Positions 35,255 to 44,623 are shown, numbered from the stretch's first letter. The stretch: DNA of 64,000 nucleotides from Archangium minus (GCF_044360475.1 NZ_CP043494.1:1364001-1428000), one strand, 5' to 3'. Program-made: numbers and translations. Notes: a model not told the origin generated them from the sequence alone.

Positions 35255-35494
35255 TCAATGAGGGGGGGCCCACTCGCCCATCAGCTCGTCCTGGTGCTCC
35301 TTGGGGTTGGTGGGCCATTCGTAGTCCTCCGGCACCCGCCCCCCGCCCTGCTGGGCTGTGCCAATCCAGCTCACGTCCGGGAAGCGGGGATCGTAGCCCG
35401 AGCCCTGGGGCTCCGGCTCGTCCGTCACCTCTGTTCGGTTGGGGGGCACCTGGAAGGGCGTTTCGAGGGGATGGTCGGGATAGGTGATCGCCAT
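35255..35494 (-). CDS. Small hydrophilic protein of unknown function
   Basis: 79 residues. It is supported mainly by an excellent ribosome-binding site (AGGAGG, 9 bases before ATG 35494) and by codon use like its neighbours. The sequence is Pro/Asp/Glu-rich (PNRTEVTDEPEPQGSGYDPRFP) and probably disordered, without motif, Cys or membrane segment. It stops 43 bases before the start of the two-gene unit at 35211, so it may be part of the same transcript. Confidence 0.6.
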   Translation of the reverse strand: MAITYPDHPLETPFQVPPNRTEVTDEPEPQGSGYDPRFPDVSWIGTAQQGGGRVPEDYEWPTNPKEHQDELMGEWAPPH

Positions 35495-35633
35495 GAGGGG
35501 GTTCCTCCTGAGGAACCATAGGAACGCCGCCGCCCCGTGGCCCGGGTTGCCCGGGGGGAACCGGCCAGGGAGACAGTGGCATGCCCGAGCCCTTCCGTTT
35601 CCGCTCGTCAGACCCTAGGCTCGTCCCCCGCAC

Positions 35634-36287
35634 ATGAGCGAACCGTCGTCGGAGAGAGTGAAGGCCGCAGTCCTGGCGCTGTACGAGGCGCGCCCGGTGG
35701 AAGGGCCTCCCGGTGATGACGGCCAGCGCTCCGTCTGGCACCTGTCCCCCCAGGGCGCGGAGCTGCTCTCCTTCGTTGACCGAGAGGGTCGCGTGCAACG
35801 CCAGGAGCTGACGCTGCTGGGCGAGCACTGTGTCTGGATGAGCGGCGTGGGCCTGCGCACCGGACGTGTGGAGCAGGTGGGCGCTGTGCGCACAGAGGCG
35901 AGCGTCGTCCACCCGGACGCCCAGCCCGTCCCCGCCCGGATGCTGCGCGCCGCGCTCGCCCTCGAGGACTACCAGGGCGAGGACCGCTACATCCTCCACA
36001 TCCAGCGGGTGCTCGCGCTCGCGCGCCAGGGCCTTGTGCTCGCCGGAGGTGCCGCCAGCGTCGCGCCAGCGCCCGCTGCTCCGGCGCCCGTGGCCCCGCC
36101 CCAGGCGCCCACTCCTGTGGCCGAGACGTCGCCCTCGATGCCCACCCCTGCCTCCATCAACCCCGTGATCGACCCTGTCATCGACCCGGTCATGCTCCGC
36201 AGGCAGAAGACGGAGGGGCTGACCATGCTCATCGTCCTCGGGCTGGGCCTCGTGCTGGGCGTGGCGATGCTGTTCTGGCTGCTCTGA
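35634..36287 (+). CDS. Tail-anchored protein of unknown function
   Basis: 217 residues. The N-terminal 130 residues form a soluble domain (SVWHLSPQGAELLSFVDREGRV, VGLRTGRVEQVGAVRTE, a YILHIQRVLALARQG helix). An Ala/Pro-rich linker follows (140-175, with a repeated PVIDPVI). A single hydrophobic segment ends the protein (197-217), as in tail-anchored membrane proteins. Without a signal peptide, the domain should face the cytoplasm. No ribosome-binding site stands out. The family is unknown. Confidence 0.68.
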   Translation: MSEPSSERVKAAVLALYEARPVEGPPGDDGQRSVWHLSPQGAELLSFVDREGRVQRQELTLLGEHCVWMSGVGLRTGRVEQVGAVRTEASVVHPDAQPVPARMLRAALALEDYQGEDRYILHIQRVLALARQGLVLAGGAASVAPAPAAPAPVAPPQAPTPVAETSPSMPTPASINPVIDPVIDPVMLRRQKTEGLTMLIVLGLGLVLGVAMLFWLL

Positions 36288-36314
36288 AGACTCTGGACCA
36301 GGCGGGCCGCGCCC

Positions 36315-37280
36315 TCACTTCTCGAACCGGATGAGAGGGACCGGGGAGGTGGGTCTGGAGCGGGGCGCGGCCGAGCGCGCGTTCGTCGGGTTCTGGCGCA
36401 GCACCATGGGCAGCAGGGTGCGCGAGACGCCCGCCTCCCGGACGCCCCTGGCGGCGAGCTGCATCGGAAGCGCATCCAGCAGCAGCACGAGCGCGGCGAG
36501 CCCCACGAGCAGGAGGTTCCCCATCCATCGGCGCACGCTCTCCGGGCGGAGGAAGAACTTCCAGCCGATGAGCGTGGCGGCCAGGACTGCCAGGGCGCCT
36601 AGCGAGGCCGCGCGCAGCTCCTGCATCCACTCGAGCTTCTCCATGCCCTGGGTGATGAGCCCGGCCTGCAGCTCCGGGGACCGCGTGGCCAGCGGGGTGA
36701 GCAGCTCGAAGAGCTGGTGGGCCTCGAGCGCCACCAGGAGCGCGATGCCCCCCAACATCAGGCTCAGCACAGCGCCCAGCAGTATCCCGGCATCCTCTCC
36801 CCTGCGCACGGCCGGCGCGCGCAGCAGCACGAGGCCCACCGCCACGCAGACCAGCAGCGCCGCGCTCATCCAGGCGCCCAGCAGGCGCGTCACCATCGCC
36901 TCACCCGTGCCCGCGACGAGCGCGGTGAGCGCATTCCCACTCCCCGCGTCCGGCAGCGCCGCCAGCACCTTCTCCATCGCCTCCTGCGTGCCGGCGATCC
37001 CCAGCAGCCATGGCAGCGTGGCGAGTCCCATCAGCACCACCAGCGGCACGTGCCGCCCCGAGGGGCTCCGGCCCAGCAACGCCGCGAGCATGAGCGTCAC
37101 CGCGAGCACCCCCATCGCCATCAGCAGGCTGTAGGGCCCCGCTGCATCCGCCAGGCGCCACACGGCGGCTCGACCGCCAACGAATGAGATGAAGCCGAGC
37201 CCGGCGCCTCCCACCGCGACCAATGGCAAGGGGGCGAGCATCAATCCTGGGAGGGTGTTCAGCCGGGTGGGGAACAGCAT
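36315..37280 (-). CDS. Multi-pass membrane protein of unknown function
   Basis: 321 residues from ATG 37280. Seven or so hydrophobic segments (about 15-35, 50-70, 75-95, 130-155, 165-190, 230-250, 260-280) alternate with short loops. The C-terminal 40 residues are soluble and Arg/Pro-rich. No transporter or enzyme motif is recognised. TATACT lies about 10 bases before the ATG, so the mRNA could be leaderless; no clear -35 box is seen and no ribosome-binding site. It converges with the tail-anchored gene, 27 bases apart. Confidence 0.7.
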   Translation of the reverse strand: MLFPTRLNTLPGLMLAPLPLVAVGGAGLGFISFVGGRAAVWRLADAAGPYSLLMAMGVLAVTLMLAALLGRSPSGRHVPLVVLMGLATLPWLLGIAGTQEAMEKVLAALPDAGSGNALTALVAGTGEAMVTRLLGAWMSAALLVCVAVGLVLLRAPAVRRGEDAGILLGAVLSLMLGGIALLVALEAHQLFELLTPLATRSPELQAGLITQGMEKLEWMQELRAASLGALAVLAATLIGWKFFLRPESVRRWMGNLLLVGLAALVLLLDALPMQLAARGVREAGVSRTLLPMVLRQNPTNARSAAPRSRPTSPVPLIRFEK

Positions 37281-37420
37281 GGTGGGGGAGTATACGGTCC
37301 GCACCCGGAATTCCAGAATTGGCACTCTAGTACGAATTGCTTGACTGGCCGTGAACGAAAGGCACGGACGTCAGGTTGAAGGCCAGGCAGGAGGGCAGGC
37401 GTTCAGTCGCTGGCTGGCTG

Positions 37421-39184
37421 TCAGGCGGCGACAGCACCCTCGCCGAGCAACTGGGCGTAACGCCCCCCGCGGGCAGAGAGTTCCGCGTGGGTGCCTGCCT
37501 CCACCACTCGGCCGGCGTCCAGGACGACGATGAGGTCCGCGTCGCGCACGGTGGAGAGCCGGTGAGCGATGACGAGCACCGTGCGTCCCTTCATCAGCGC
37601 CGCCAGGCCCGCGCCCACCGCGGCTTCGCTCTGGGCATCCAACGCGCTGGTGGGCTCATCCAGCAGCAGCACCGAGGGCCGGCGCAGGAAGGCCCTGGCG
37701 AGCACGAGGCGCTGGCGCTGTCCGCCCGAGAGGCGCGCGCCGCGCTCGCCCACCGGCTCGTCGAGGCCGCCGGGCAGGGCGTTCACGAAGTCCGCGGCGT
37801 GGGCCAGCCGCAGGGCCTCCCAGATGTCGGCATCGGTGGCGTCGGGCCGAGCCAGCAGCAGGTTGTGCCGCACGCTGCCCGAGAAGAGCACCGGCTCCTG
37901 CGGCACCCAGGCCATCTGTGCGCGCACGCTGGACTGCTGAAGCGCGGACAGCGGCGTGCCGTCCCAGCGCACCGTGCCGCCGCTCGGAGGCATGAAGCCG
38001 AGCAGCACGGAGAAGAGCGTCGTCTTGCCTGCGCCCGAGGACCCCACCAGCGCCACCCTCGCGCCCGCGGGCACCGTGAGATCCACGCCGCGCAGCGCCT
38101 CGCGGCCGTCGGGGTACGTGGCGCGCACGCCCTCGAGCGTCAGTGCTTGGGTGAGAGGCCCGGCCTGCTCACCTTCGTCCGGTGGTACCGGCGCGTCTGC
38201 CATCGCGAAGAGGCGCTCGGCGGCGACCAGCCCGGTGATCACTTGCGAGAGCGTGCCGCTGAGCGACTTCACCGGTTGGTAGAGGAGCAGCGTCGCGGCG
38301 ATGAAGGACAGCAGGCGCCCGGACAGTGACGGGTCTCCGGAGATGGCGCGCGCGCCCCAGGACACCGCCACCGCCGCGCCCAGAATCCCCATCACCTCCA
38401 CCGTGGGGCTGTACGCGCCACGCAGGAAGAGCGAGCGACGCATCTCCCCGAGGTAGCGCGCCGACTCGACCTCGAAGGCCTCCAGCGCTCGGGGCGCGCC
38501 CCCGTAGGCCTGCACCACGGGCAGCGCCTGCAGCTGCTCCCCGGTGAGCGCGGTGAGGGCACCCAGGCTCGTCTGCGAGCGGTTGGCCACCTTCTTCAGC
38601 GAGCGCGCGAAGCTGCGCACGGGCAGCACCGTGAGCGGCATCACCACGAAGGTGAGCAGGAAGAGCTTCGCGTCGATGAGCAGGCAGGTGGTGAGCAGCG
38701 CGAGGATTTGGAGCCCATCCCTCACGTACGAGGACAGCGCCTGCGTGACTGAAAACTCCACCAGCGGCACGTCCGCGGTGAAGCGGGTGAGCAGCTCGCC
38801 CGAGTGCTGGCGCTCGAAGAATGCGGGGGGTTGGGCGAGCAGCCTCGAGTACAGGAAGGCCCGCAGGTCCGCCATCACCCGCTGCCCCAGTCGCTGCATC
38901 CACCCGCCCTGGAGGAAGCCCGCCGTCGCCTTCACCGCTGCCACCGCCACCACGAGCAGCGGCAGCACGCCGAGCATGCGCGCTCCGGGCAGCGTGACGC
39001 CGGCGAGCTCCACCGGCTGACCCGTGAGGACAGCGCGCAGCAGGGGACCTACCAGGAAGGCATAGGCGGACGTGGCGCCGGCGGCGACGAGCGAGGCCGC
39101 CAGGCCGGCCAGCAACAGGCGCCGGTAGGGGCGGACGTAGCCCAACAGGCGGGGATAGACGTTCGGGGATGGTCGAGGGGCCAC
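37421..39184 (-). CDS. ABC exporter, fused permease and ATPase (MsbA-like)
   Basis: 587 residues, a half-transporter that works as a dimer. Six membrane helices lie in 20-320 and the ATPase in 345-580: Walker A GSSGAGKTT (381-389), Q-loop WVPQEP, signature LSGGQ (485-489), Walker B LLLDE (506-510), switch His in IAHRLS. It resembles the MsbA/lipid and multidrug group. Start is GTG 39184; the reading has no strong ribosome-binding site, but the first helix follows in the normal place. No accessory genes are adjacent, so the cargo is unknown. Confidence 0.9.
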   Translation of the reverse strand: MAPRPSPNVYPRLLGYVRPYRRLLLAGLAASLVAAGATSAYAFLVGPLLRAVLTGQPVELAGVTLPGARMLGVLPLLVVAVAAVKATAGFLQGGWMQRLGQRVMADLRAFLYSRLLAQPPAFFERQHSGELLTRFTADVPLVEFSVTQALSSYVRDGLQILALLTTCLLIDAKLFLLTFVVMPLTVLPVRSFARSLKKVANRSQTSLGALTALTGEQLQALPVVQAYGGAPRALEAFEVESARYLGEMRRSLFLRGAYSPTVEVMGILGAAVAVSWGARAISGDPSLSGRLLSFIAATLLLYQPVKSLSGTLSQVITGLVAAERLFAMADAPVPPDEGEQAGPLTQALTLEGVRATYPDGREALRGVDLTVPAGARVALVGSSGAGKTTLFSVLLGFMPPSGGTVRWDGTPLSALQQSSVRAQMAWVPQEPVLFSGSVRHNLLLARPDATDADIWEALRLAHAADFVNALPGGLDEPVGERGARLSGGQRQRLVLARAFLRRPSVLLLDEPTSALDAQSEAAVGAGLAALMKGRTVLVIAHRLSTVRDADLIVVLDAGRVVEAGTHAELSARGGRYAQLLGEGAVAA

Positions 39185-39323
39185 GGCGAAGCGTGCACTT
39201 TCTCACCGTGTGAGCTGTACGGCAAAGCCTGAAGCCCGCCTGGCTGCTCTGCTGCCCGTCAGGTGCTCCATGTAGGCCCTTTCATTGCTCCAACGGGAAG
39301 GGGCCGCCAGCTTTTCGCTAGCC

Positions 39324-39770
39324 ATGGACAACACCAACACTGGGAAAGAGGCGCTGTTCAGTCCGGGCTGTGAGCCGGTGGTCGAGGATGAAGAGCGTCG
39401 CCGGCTCCTGTGGCTGATGGCGGAGTACTTCAGAACCATCGGCTGCACGGACATCAAAGCCCGGCTGCCCGGCTTCATGCCACCGCCCGTTCTCTCGGGC
39501 ACGATCGAGGACCATCGGCCGGATTTCACCTGCCGTCAGTCCGACTCGGGGCGCACACCCATCATTCTGGAGATCGTCACGCCCAGCATGGTGGAGGACC
39601 CTGCCACGGAGAACCGCTGGAGCCTGTTGTCCAGCGCCGCCAAGCTCTACAACGCGGAGCTGCACTTCGTGGTGCCCAAGTGGGCCTCGAGCCGGGGAGC
39701 GATCGATCCGGTGCTCAAACGCCGGCTCGCTCGCATGGAGCTGACGGCCAACCGGGTCTGGACGGTCTAA
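39324..39770 (+). CDS. Small protein of unknown function
   Basis: 148 residues from ATG 39324 (an in-frame TTG at 39285 is less likely). Features: EEDRRRLLW-like helix (EDEERRRLLWLMAEYF), a FTCRQSDSG turn, then IILEIVTPSMVED, WSLLSSAAKLYNAELHFVVPKW. An acidic pair spaced as in PD-(D/E)xK folds (RPDF about 79-82, LEIV about 96-99) is visible, but the Lys that should follow is Val, so a nuclease is not claimed. No signal peptide is present. A hairpin lies 28 bases after the stop. Confidence 0.65.
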   Translation: MDNTNTGKEALFSPGCEPVVEDEERRRLLWLMAEYFRTIGCTDIKARLPGFMPPPVLSGTIEDHRPDFTCRQSDSGRTPIILEIVTPSMVEDPATENRWSLLSSAAKLYNAELHFVVPKWASSRGAIDPVLKRRLARMELTANRVWTV

Positions 39771-39798
39771 GCCCTTCGTATGGAATGTTCGACCCCGG

Positions 39799-39826
39799 AG
39801 GCCCGCCCCTGAAGTGGGGCGGGCCT
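39799..39826 (+). terminator. Terminator-like hairpin before dnaJ
   Basis: AGGCCCGCCCC and GGGGCGGGCCT form a perfect 11-bp stem with a 6-base loop, 28 bases after the stop of the gene at 39324-39770. No T-run follows, so it would be a weak or factor-dependent terminator. Confidence 0.55.
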
Positions 39827-39829
39827 GGA

Positions 39830-39857
39830 TTGCCGGGCCTCTCGCCTGCGTTATAGT
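39830..39857 (+). promoter_or_regulatory. Candidate dnaJ promoter
   Basis: TTGCCG (39830-39835), a 16-base spacer, then TATAGT (39852-39857, five of six consensus bases). It lies just after the hairpin and about 56 bases before the dnaJ start. Confidence 0.45.
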
Positions 39858-39913
39858 GGTTCCGAAGATGACGCGGACGTAGAAAGTCCAATAAATCCAG
39901 GGGTTTGAACGCA

Positions 39914-41047
39914 ATGCCAGCGGCTGCGGGCCAGAAGCGCGACTACTATGAGGTACTGGGCGTCCAGAAGAGCGTCTCAGCGCAGGAGCTGAAGAGCGCC
40001 TTCCGCAAGGTGGCCCTGCAGTACCACCCGGACCGGAACCCCGGGAACAAGGATGCGGAGGAGAAGTTCAAGGAAGCCTCCGAGGCCTATGAGGTGCTGA
40101 GCGATCCGGAGCGCCGAGCGCGGTACGACCGCTTCGGCCATGCGGGCGTGGGCGGCGCCGCGGGGGGAGATCCGTTCGGTGGCGGGTTCCAGGGCGTCAA
40201 CATCAACGACATCTTCGGGGAGATCTTCGGAGACATCTTCGGTGGGCGAGGAGGTGGCCGAGGCCGGGTGAGCAACCGGGGCTCGGACCTGCGCTTCAAC
40301 CTGGAGATTTCCTTCGAGGAGGCGGCGTTCGGCTGCCGTCCGAAGGTACCGATTCCGCGTCCGAAGAAGTGCGACACGTGCAGCGGCACGGGAAGCAAGA
40401 GCGCGTCGGCGCCGAAGCCGTGCGGCACGTGCGGTGGCTCGGGCGAGCTGCGCTTCACACAGGGCTTCTTCGCGGTGTCGAGGCCGTGCACGGACTGCGG
40501 TGGGACGGGCGCGGTGGTGCCGGACCCGTGCAACAAGTGCCGGGGCTCGGGCAAGGTGCCGAGCGAGGAAGTCATCGAGGTGAACATCCCGCCGGGCGTG
40601 GACAACGGCACGCGGGTGAGGCTGACGGGCCTGGGCGAGCCGGGAGACCGAGGCGGACCTCCGGGCGACCTGTATGTGACGGTCATCGTGCGGGAGCACC
40701 CGCTCTTCCAGCGCGAGGACTACGACGTGTTCTGCGAGGTGCCCATCTCGTTCACGCAGGCGGCGTTGGGGGCGAAGATTGACGTGCCCACGCTGGACGG
40801 GAAGGTGAAGATGACGGTGCCCGAGGGGACTCAGTCGGGGAAGGTGTTCCGGCTGAAGGGCAAGGGCATTCCGCACCTGCACAGTGGGCAGCGAGGAGAC
40901 CAGCACGTGCGCGTCATTGTGGAGACGCCGACGGGGCTGAGCTCGAAGCAGCGCGAGCTGCTGGAGAAGTTCGCGGAGCTGAGCGGAGAGGATGCGCATC
41001 CGCAGTCGAAGAACTTCTTCGACAAGGTGCGAGAGCTCTTCGGCTGA
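39914..41047 (+). CDS. dnaJ: Co-chaperone DnaJ
   Basis: 377 residues, the standard type I length. J-domain 10-75 with HPD in LQYHPDRNPG; Gly/Phe-rich linker (about 78-120); four zinc-finger repeats CDTCSGTG, CGTCGGSG, CTDCGGTG, CNKCRGSG (about 155-215); C-terminal substrate domains. It stimulates DnaK ATPase and delivers unfolded clients. ATG 39914 has AGGGG about 9 bases upstream; the in-frame TTG at 39905 is not needed. dnaK is not adjacent, so this is one of perhaps several DnaJ paralogues. It is followed by a single REP arm. Confidence 0.96.
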   Translation: MPAAAGQKRDYYEVLGVQKSVSAQELKSAFRKVALQYHPDRNPGNKDAEEKFKEASEAYEVLSDPERRARYDRFGHAGVGGAAGGDPFGGGFQGVNINDIFGEIFGDIFGGRGGGRGRVSNRGSDLRFNLEISFEEAAFGCRPKVPIPRPKKCDTCSGTGSKSASAPKPCGTCGGSGELRFTQGFFAVSRPCTDCGGTGAVVPDPCNKCRGSGKVPSEEVIEVNIPPGVDNGTRVRLTGLGEPGDRGGPPGDLYVTVIVREHPLFQREDYDVFCEVPISFTQAALGAKIDVPTLDGKVKMTVPEGTQSGKVFRLKGKGIPHLHSGQRGDQHVRVIVETPTGLSSKQRELLEKFAELSGEDAHPQSKNFFDKVRELFG

Positions 41048-41404
41048 CAAGAGGGTGTCTCGGGTTCCGAGCACCCTCTCCCTCTGGGAGAGGGCCGGGG
41101 TGAGGGTCTAGGGACTCCACCTGCGGCCCTCTTTAATTTTCCGAGCCAGCCGGACACGTGCCCACCGCGAGAAGCGTCTGAATGAAGGGGCATGTACCGC
41201 TAGCTCTCCCCGTGCCGCAGAGGGCCCCACCGTCCCCCAAGTCGGAGGCCGTTGACCACCCGTGAACGCCTCAGGGGTGCGATGTGTCGTCCGAATGCCA
41301 GCAGGTGGACGTTCACCGCGTCCGGAAGCGAAGGGCACTCACCAAGGCATCCCCCCGTGCGCATACCGGAGCACGCAACCTAGGGAGATGGTGGAGGTGC
41401 CGGC
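41048..41404. other. Intergenic region between dnaJ and the kinase/MshEN gene
   Basis: 357 bases. It holds one REP arm (41072-41110) near the dnaJ stop codon. The rest (41111-41404) presumably contains the promoter of the downstream kinase gene, but no clear promoter boxes, hairpin or small gene were found. Confidence 0.5.
41072..41110. repeat. REP-like single arm, copy R5
   Basis: Hairpin CCCTCTCCCTCTGGGAGAGGG followed by GCCGGGGTGAGGGT, 25 bases after the dnaJ stop codon. This is the only copy in the window between two genes that read in the same direction. Confidence 0.85.
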
Positions 41405-44400
41405 ATGGCCACATACCGACTCATCCGCAAGCTCGCGGCCGGCGGGATGGCGGAGGTGTTCCTGGCCAAGGTGGTCGGAGCCGAGGGCTTCGAGAAGCCG
41501 GTGGCCGTCAAGCGTATCCTCCCGTCGCTGGCGCAGGACCGGGAGTTCGTGGAGCTGTTCCTGCGCGAGGCCAAGCTGACGGTCTGCCTCCAGCACGCCA
41601 ACGTGGTGCAGGTCTTCGATCTGGGCTCCATCAGCGGCCAGTACTACATGGTGATGGAGTTCGTGGACGGGGAGAACCTCCGGGCGCTGCAGCGGGGCTC
41701 GGCGTCCACCCAGGTGCCGCTGGGGCTGCGCGAGGTGTGCTTCATCGTCCAGCAGGTGACGGAGGGGCTCGCCTACGCGCACGGGCGCGCGGACGCGGCG
41801 GGCCGGCCGCTCAACATCATCCACCGCGACGTCAACCCGTCCAATGTGATGGTGGCCGCCAGCGGCGAGGTGAAGCTGGCGGACTTCGGCATCGCCAAGG
41901 CGGCCAACGCGCAGAACGGCACCCAGGTGGGCGTGGTGAAGGGCAAGGCGGGCTACCTCGCGCCAGAGCAGGTGAAGGGCGCCGAGGTGGATCAGCGCGC
42001 GGACCTCTTCCTCATTGGCCTGATGCTGTACGAGCTGCTCGCCGGCAAGCAGCTCTTCGGTGGCACGGACTACTTCCAGACGCTGCGCCAGATTGCCCAG
42101 TTTGACGTGAAGAGCCTCGCGCCGGTGCCGGGCGTGCCTCCGGCGCTGTGGAGCATCGTCACCCGGGCACTGGCTCCGGAGCCCTCGGCGCGCTTCCACC
42201 GGGCACGTGACATCTCGGACGCGCTGCAGAACTTCCTCTTCGACCACCGGCTGCGCGTGGGCCCGCAGGACGTGGCGGCGCTCTTCGCCCGCTGCTTCCC
42301 TGGGCGCCACTCGCCGTTGGATGGCTCCGGGGAGGTGCGCGGCGAGGAGATCCGCCTCGGCTCGGACGCGGGGCTGCAGCGCCCGCAGACGCTCACCTCG
42401 GTGCGCTCGCGCCCGCCGTTCCCAGGGGGACCTCGTCCGGGCACGCCCGCCACGCCCATCCGGACCGTGACGGACCCGGGTCGGATGCAGCCTCCGCCTC
42501 CGCCTCCCGAGGTGCGTGGGGGCACCTCCCTCTCGATGCAGGTGCCGCCGCCGCTGCCCGCGAGCGCGCGCACAGGGGCCCTGCCCGCCACCCAGGCGGG
42601 GACTGTGTCACCGGGTGCTCGCACGGTGACGCAGACGGGGGTGGGCTCCTCGCTCTCCGTGTCCCCTCCCACGCGTGTGATGCGCGCGCCGCGCCGCAAG
42701 CTGGGGGAGATGCTGGTGGCCGCCGGCAAGCTATCGGAGACGCAGCTCAGGGGCGCGCTGGAGCGGCAGAAGCGCACCGGGGGACGCATTGGTGAGCTGC
42801 TCGTCGCCGAGGGGCTCATCTCCGAGGAGGACGTGGTTCGCGCCCTGGGCGAGCAGGCGGGCATCCCGTTCATCGCGGACCAGGTGCTGCGCACCATGCC
42901 GGTGCCCAAGGCGCTGCTGGGGCTGCTGCCGCTGGAGAAGGCCGAGCGGCTCGAGGCGGTGCCGGTGACCCAGCAGTCCAAGGAGCTGGTGTGCGCCATG
43001 CGCGAGCCGCGCGATCTGGCGCGGCTGGACGAGCTGAAGTTCATCACCGGCTGCCCGGTGCGCGGCATCTACGCCACCGAGGGCGCCATCCGTCGCGCCA
43101 TTGGCCGCTTCTACCGGGGAGATGATCCGGACCAGATGGATGACTGGTCCAGCATGATGCCGATGGCGGGCGCGGCGACGACACCGTCGGGTGTCACGCC
43201 CTACGCTGACAAGCACACCCGCACGCGCGAGCGCATGCTGGACGAGTCCGCTTTCGAGGAAGTCGCGGCGGCTCCCGCGCCACCGCCCGCGTCGCCTCCA
43301 CCCGTGCCCGAGTCAGCGCCCGCGACGCCTGCGCCTGCCTCGTTGGCTCGCACCATGCTGGTGGTGTCGGATGACGTGGAGCTGCGCGAGGCGGCGGTGC
43401 GGCTGTTCACACGGCAGGGCGTGGCGGCCTCCGGCAGCTGCGCCGCGGACGTGGAGAGGGCGGTGGCGCTCGGTGGCACCGAGGTGGCGCTGGTGGCCGC
43501 GGACACCGTCCCGGACGCGCCCTCGGTGGTGTCGAGGCTGATGCGGGTAGCGCCCTCGGTGGAGGTGCGCGTGTTGCCCTCGCTGGCCGAGGCGCTCGGG
43601 GGTGAGGCGGGTCCGCTGGGCCGCGCGTCGCGGTTGCATGCGCGCGTGGTGGATGCGGCGCTCGCGGCGCTCGGGGGAGTCGGGGTGCAGGGGGCCTCGC
43701 TCGCCAAGCTGGCCCGGCGTGTGGCCCGGCGACTGGGGGCCGGGTGCGCGGAAGCCGAGAGGGCCTCCGCGGTGGCCTATGCGCTGGCGCTCGCGGCCTT
43801 CCAGGAGTCGAGTGAGCGCTTCTCGCGGCCTTCGTGCGAGGCGGTGCGAGCCATTCTCGGCCGCGACGCGGGCGAGCTGGCCAGCCTCATTGGGGCCTGT
43901 ACTCGGGAGGCGCCGCCGCTCACCGAGAGCGCCAACAAGGCCACGCTGGCCCTGGCTGCGGCCGTGTCGCTGCTCGAGGTGGCGGGGACGGCCACGCTGG
44001 TGGCATCGAGCGCGTCGCAGGCGCTCGTGAAGCTGCGCGCGGAGAGCCGGTTGCCGGGAGTGGCCCTGGAGGCGCTCTCCGCGGAGGTGATGGAGCTGGT
44101 GCTGGGCGACAGGGCCTCGCACACGGTGGTGCTCGCCGAGCCCAACACGGCGCGCGCCTCGGCGCTCCAGGCGCGCTTCCTCGCGGATGGGGTGCGGGTG
44201 GTGCTCGCCGACTCCGCGGCCCGGGTCCGCACGCTGCTGTCGCAGGGCAGTCAGGCGCTCGTGGTGGCCTCGCGGCTGCCGGATGGGGACGGGGCCTCGC
44301 TCACCCGCGCGTTGCGCTCTGTCGTGGAGACGGCCTCGCTGCCCATCTTCGTGCTGGCACCCGCGGAGGACCCGGGGCTGGTGGAGGCCGGGCTGGATGC

Positions 44401-44548
44401 GGGCGCGGACGATGTCCTCACGTACCCGGTCAACCCGGACGTGCTGGTGGCCAAGCTGCGGCGTGCTCTGCAACCTCGCAGGGTGTCGTTGACTCCGACT
44501 CCGGCGCCCGTGGCGGCGACGATGACCTCCGCCTTCATGAACGCCTAG
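41405..44548 (+). CDS. Ser/Thr kinase fused to MshEN and receiver-like domains
   Basis: 1047 residues. ATG 41405 has GGAGGTG 7 bases upstream. The kinase (5-285) is complete: AAGGMAE loop, VAVK Lys 36, HRDVNPSN (140-147), DFG (160-162). A Pro-rich linker (330-425) leads to an MshEN/T2SSE_N-type domain (431-570) with both halves of the motif, KLGEMLVAAGKLSETQLRGAL and RIGELLVAEGLISEEDVVRAL; such domains bind cyclic-di-GMP in type II/IV ATPases. Two receiver-like regions follow (650-740 and 906-1023). The last has TVVLAEPN but Ser-Arg where the phospho-Asp should be (VVASRLPDGDG), so it is probably not phosphorylated. No membrane helix is present. Confidence 0.9.
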   Translation: MATYRLIRKLAAGGMAEVFLAKVVGAEGFEKPVAVKRILPSLAQDREFVELFLREAKLTVCLQHANVVQVFDLGSISGQYYMVMEFVDGENLRALQRGSASTQVPLGLREVCFIVQQVTEGLAYAHGRADAAGRPLNIIHRDVNPSNVMVAASGEVKLADFGIAKAANAQNGTQVGVVKGKAGYLAPEQVKGAEVDQRADLFLIGLMLYELLAGKQLFGGTDYFQTLRQIAQFDVKSLAPVPGVPPALWSIVTRALAPEPSARFHRARDISDALQNFLFDHRLRVGPQDVAALFARCFPGRHSPLDGSGEVRGEEIRLGSDAGLQRPQTLTSVRSRPPFPGGPRPGTPATPIRTVTDPGRMQPPPPPPEVRGGTSLSMQVPPPLPASARTGALPATQAGTVSPGARTVTQTGVGSSLSVSPPTRVMRAPRRKLGEMLVAAGKLSETQLRGALERQKRTGGRIGELLVAEGLISEEDVVRALGEQAGIPFIADQVLRTMPVPKALLGLLPLEKAERLEAVPVTQQSKELVCAMREPRDLARLDELKFITGCPVRGIYATEGAIRRAIGRFYRGDDPDQMDDWSSMMPMAGAATTPSGVTPYADKHTRTRERMLDESAFEEVAAAPAPPPASPPPVPESAPATPAPASLARTMLVVSDDVELREAAVRLFTRQGVAASGSCAADVERAVALGGTEVALVAADTVPDAPSVVSRLMRVAPSVEVRVLPSLAEALGGEAGPLGRASRLHARVVDAALAALGGVGVQGASLAKLARRVARRLGAGCAEAERASAVAYALALAAFQESSERFSRPSCEAVRAILGRDAGELASLIGACTREAPPLTESANKATLALAAAVSLLEVAGTATLVASSASQALVKLRAESRLPGVALEALSAEVMELVLGDRASHTVVLAEPNTARASALQARFLADGVRVVLADSAARVRTLLSQGSQALVVASRLPDGDGASLTRALRSVVETASLPIFVLAPAEDPGLVEAGLDAGADDVLTYPVNPDVLVAKLRRALQPRRVSLTPTPAPVAATMTSAFMNA

Positions 44549-44550
44549 CA

Positions 44551-44590
44551 ACTCCCTCTCCCTCTGGGAGAGGGCGGGGGGTGAGGGTCG
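44551..44590. repeat. REP-like single arm, copy R6
   Basis: CTCCCTCTCCCTCTGGGAGAGGG hairpin followed by CGGGGGGTGAGGGTC, 2 bases after the kinase/MshEN stop and 33 bases before the end of the opposite gene. Confidence 0.85.
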
Positions 44591-44623
44591 TCGTCACCCG
44601 GGTCGTCCCCAGGGCCTTGCGCA

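Noticed and set aside
39324..39770. PD-(D/E)xK nuclease
   Set aside because: Acidic spacing fits loosely, but the catalytic Lys is missing; left as unknown.
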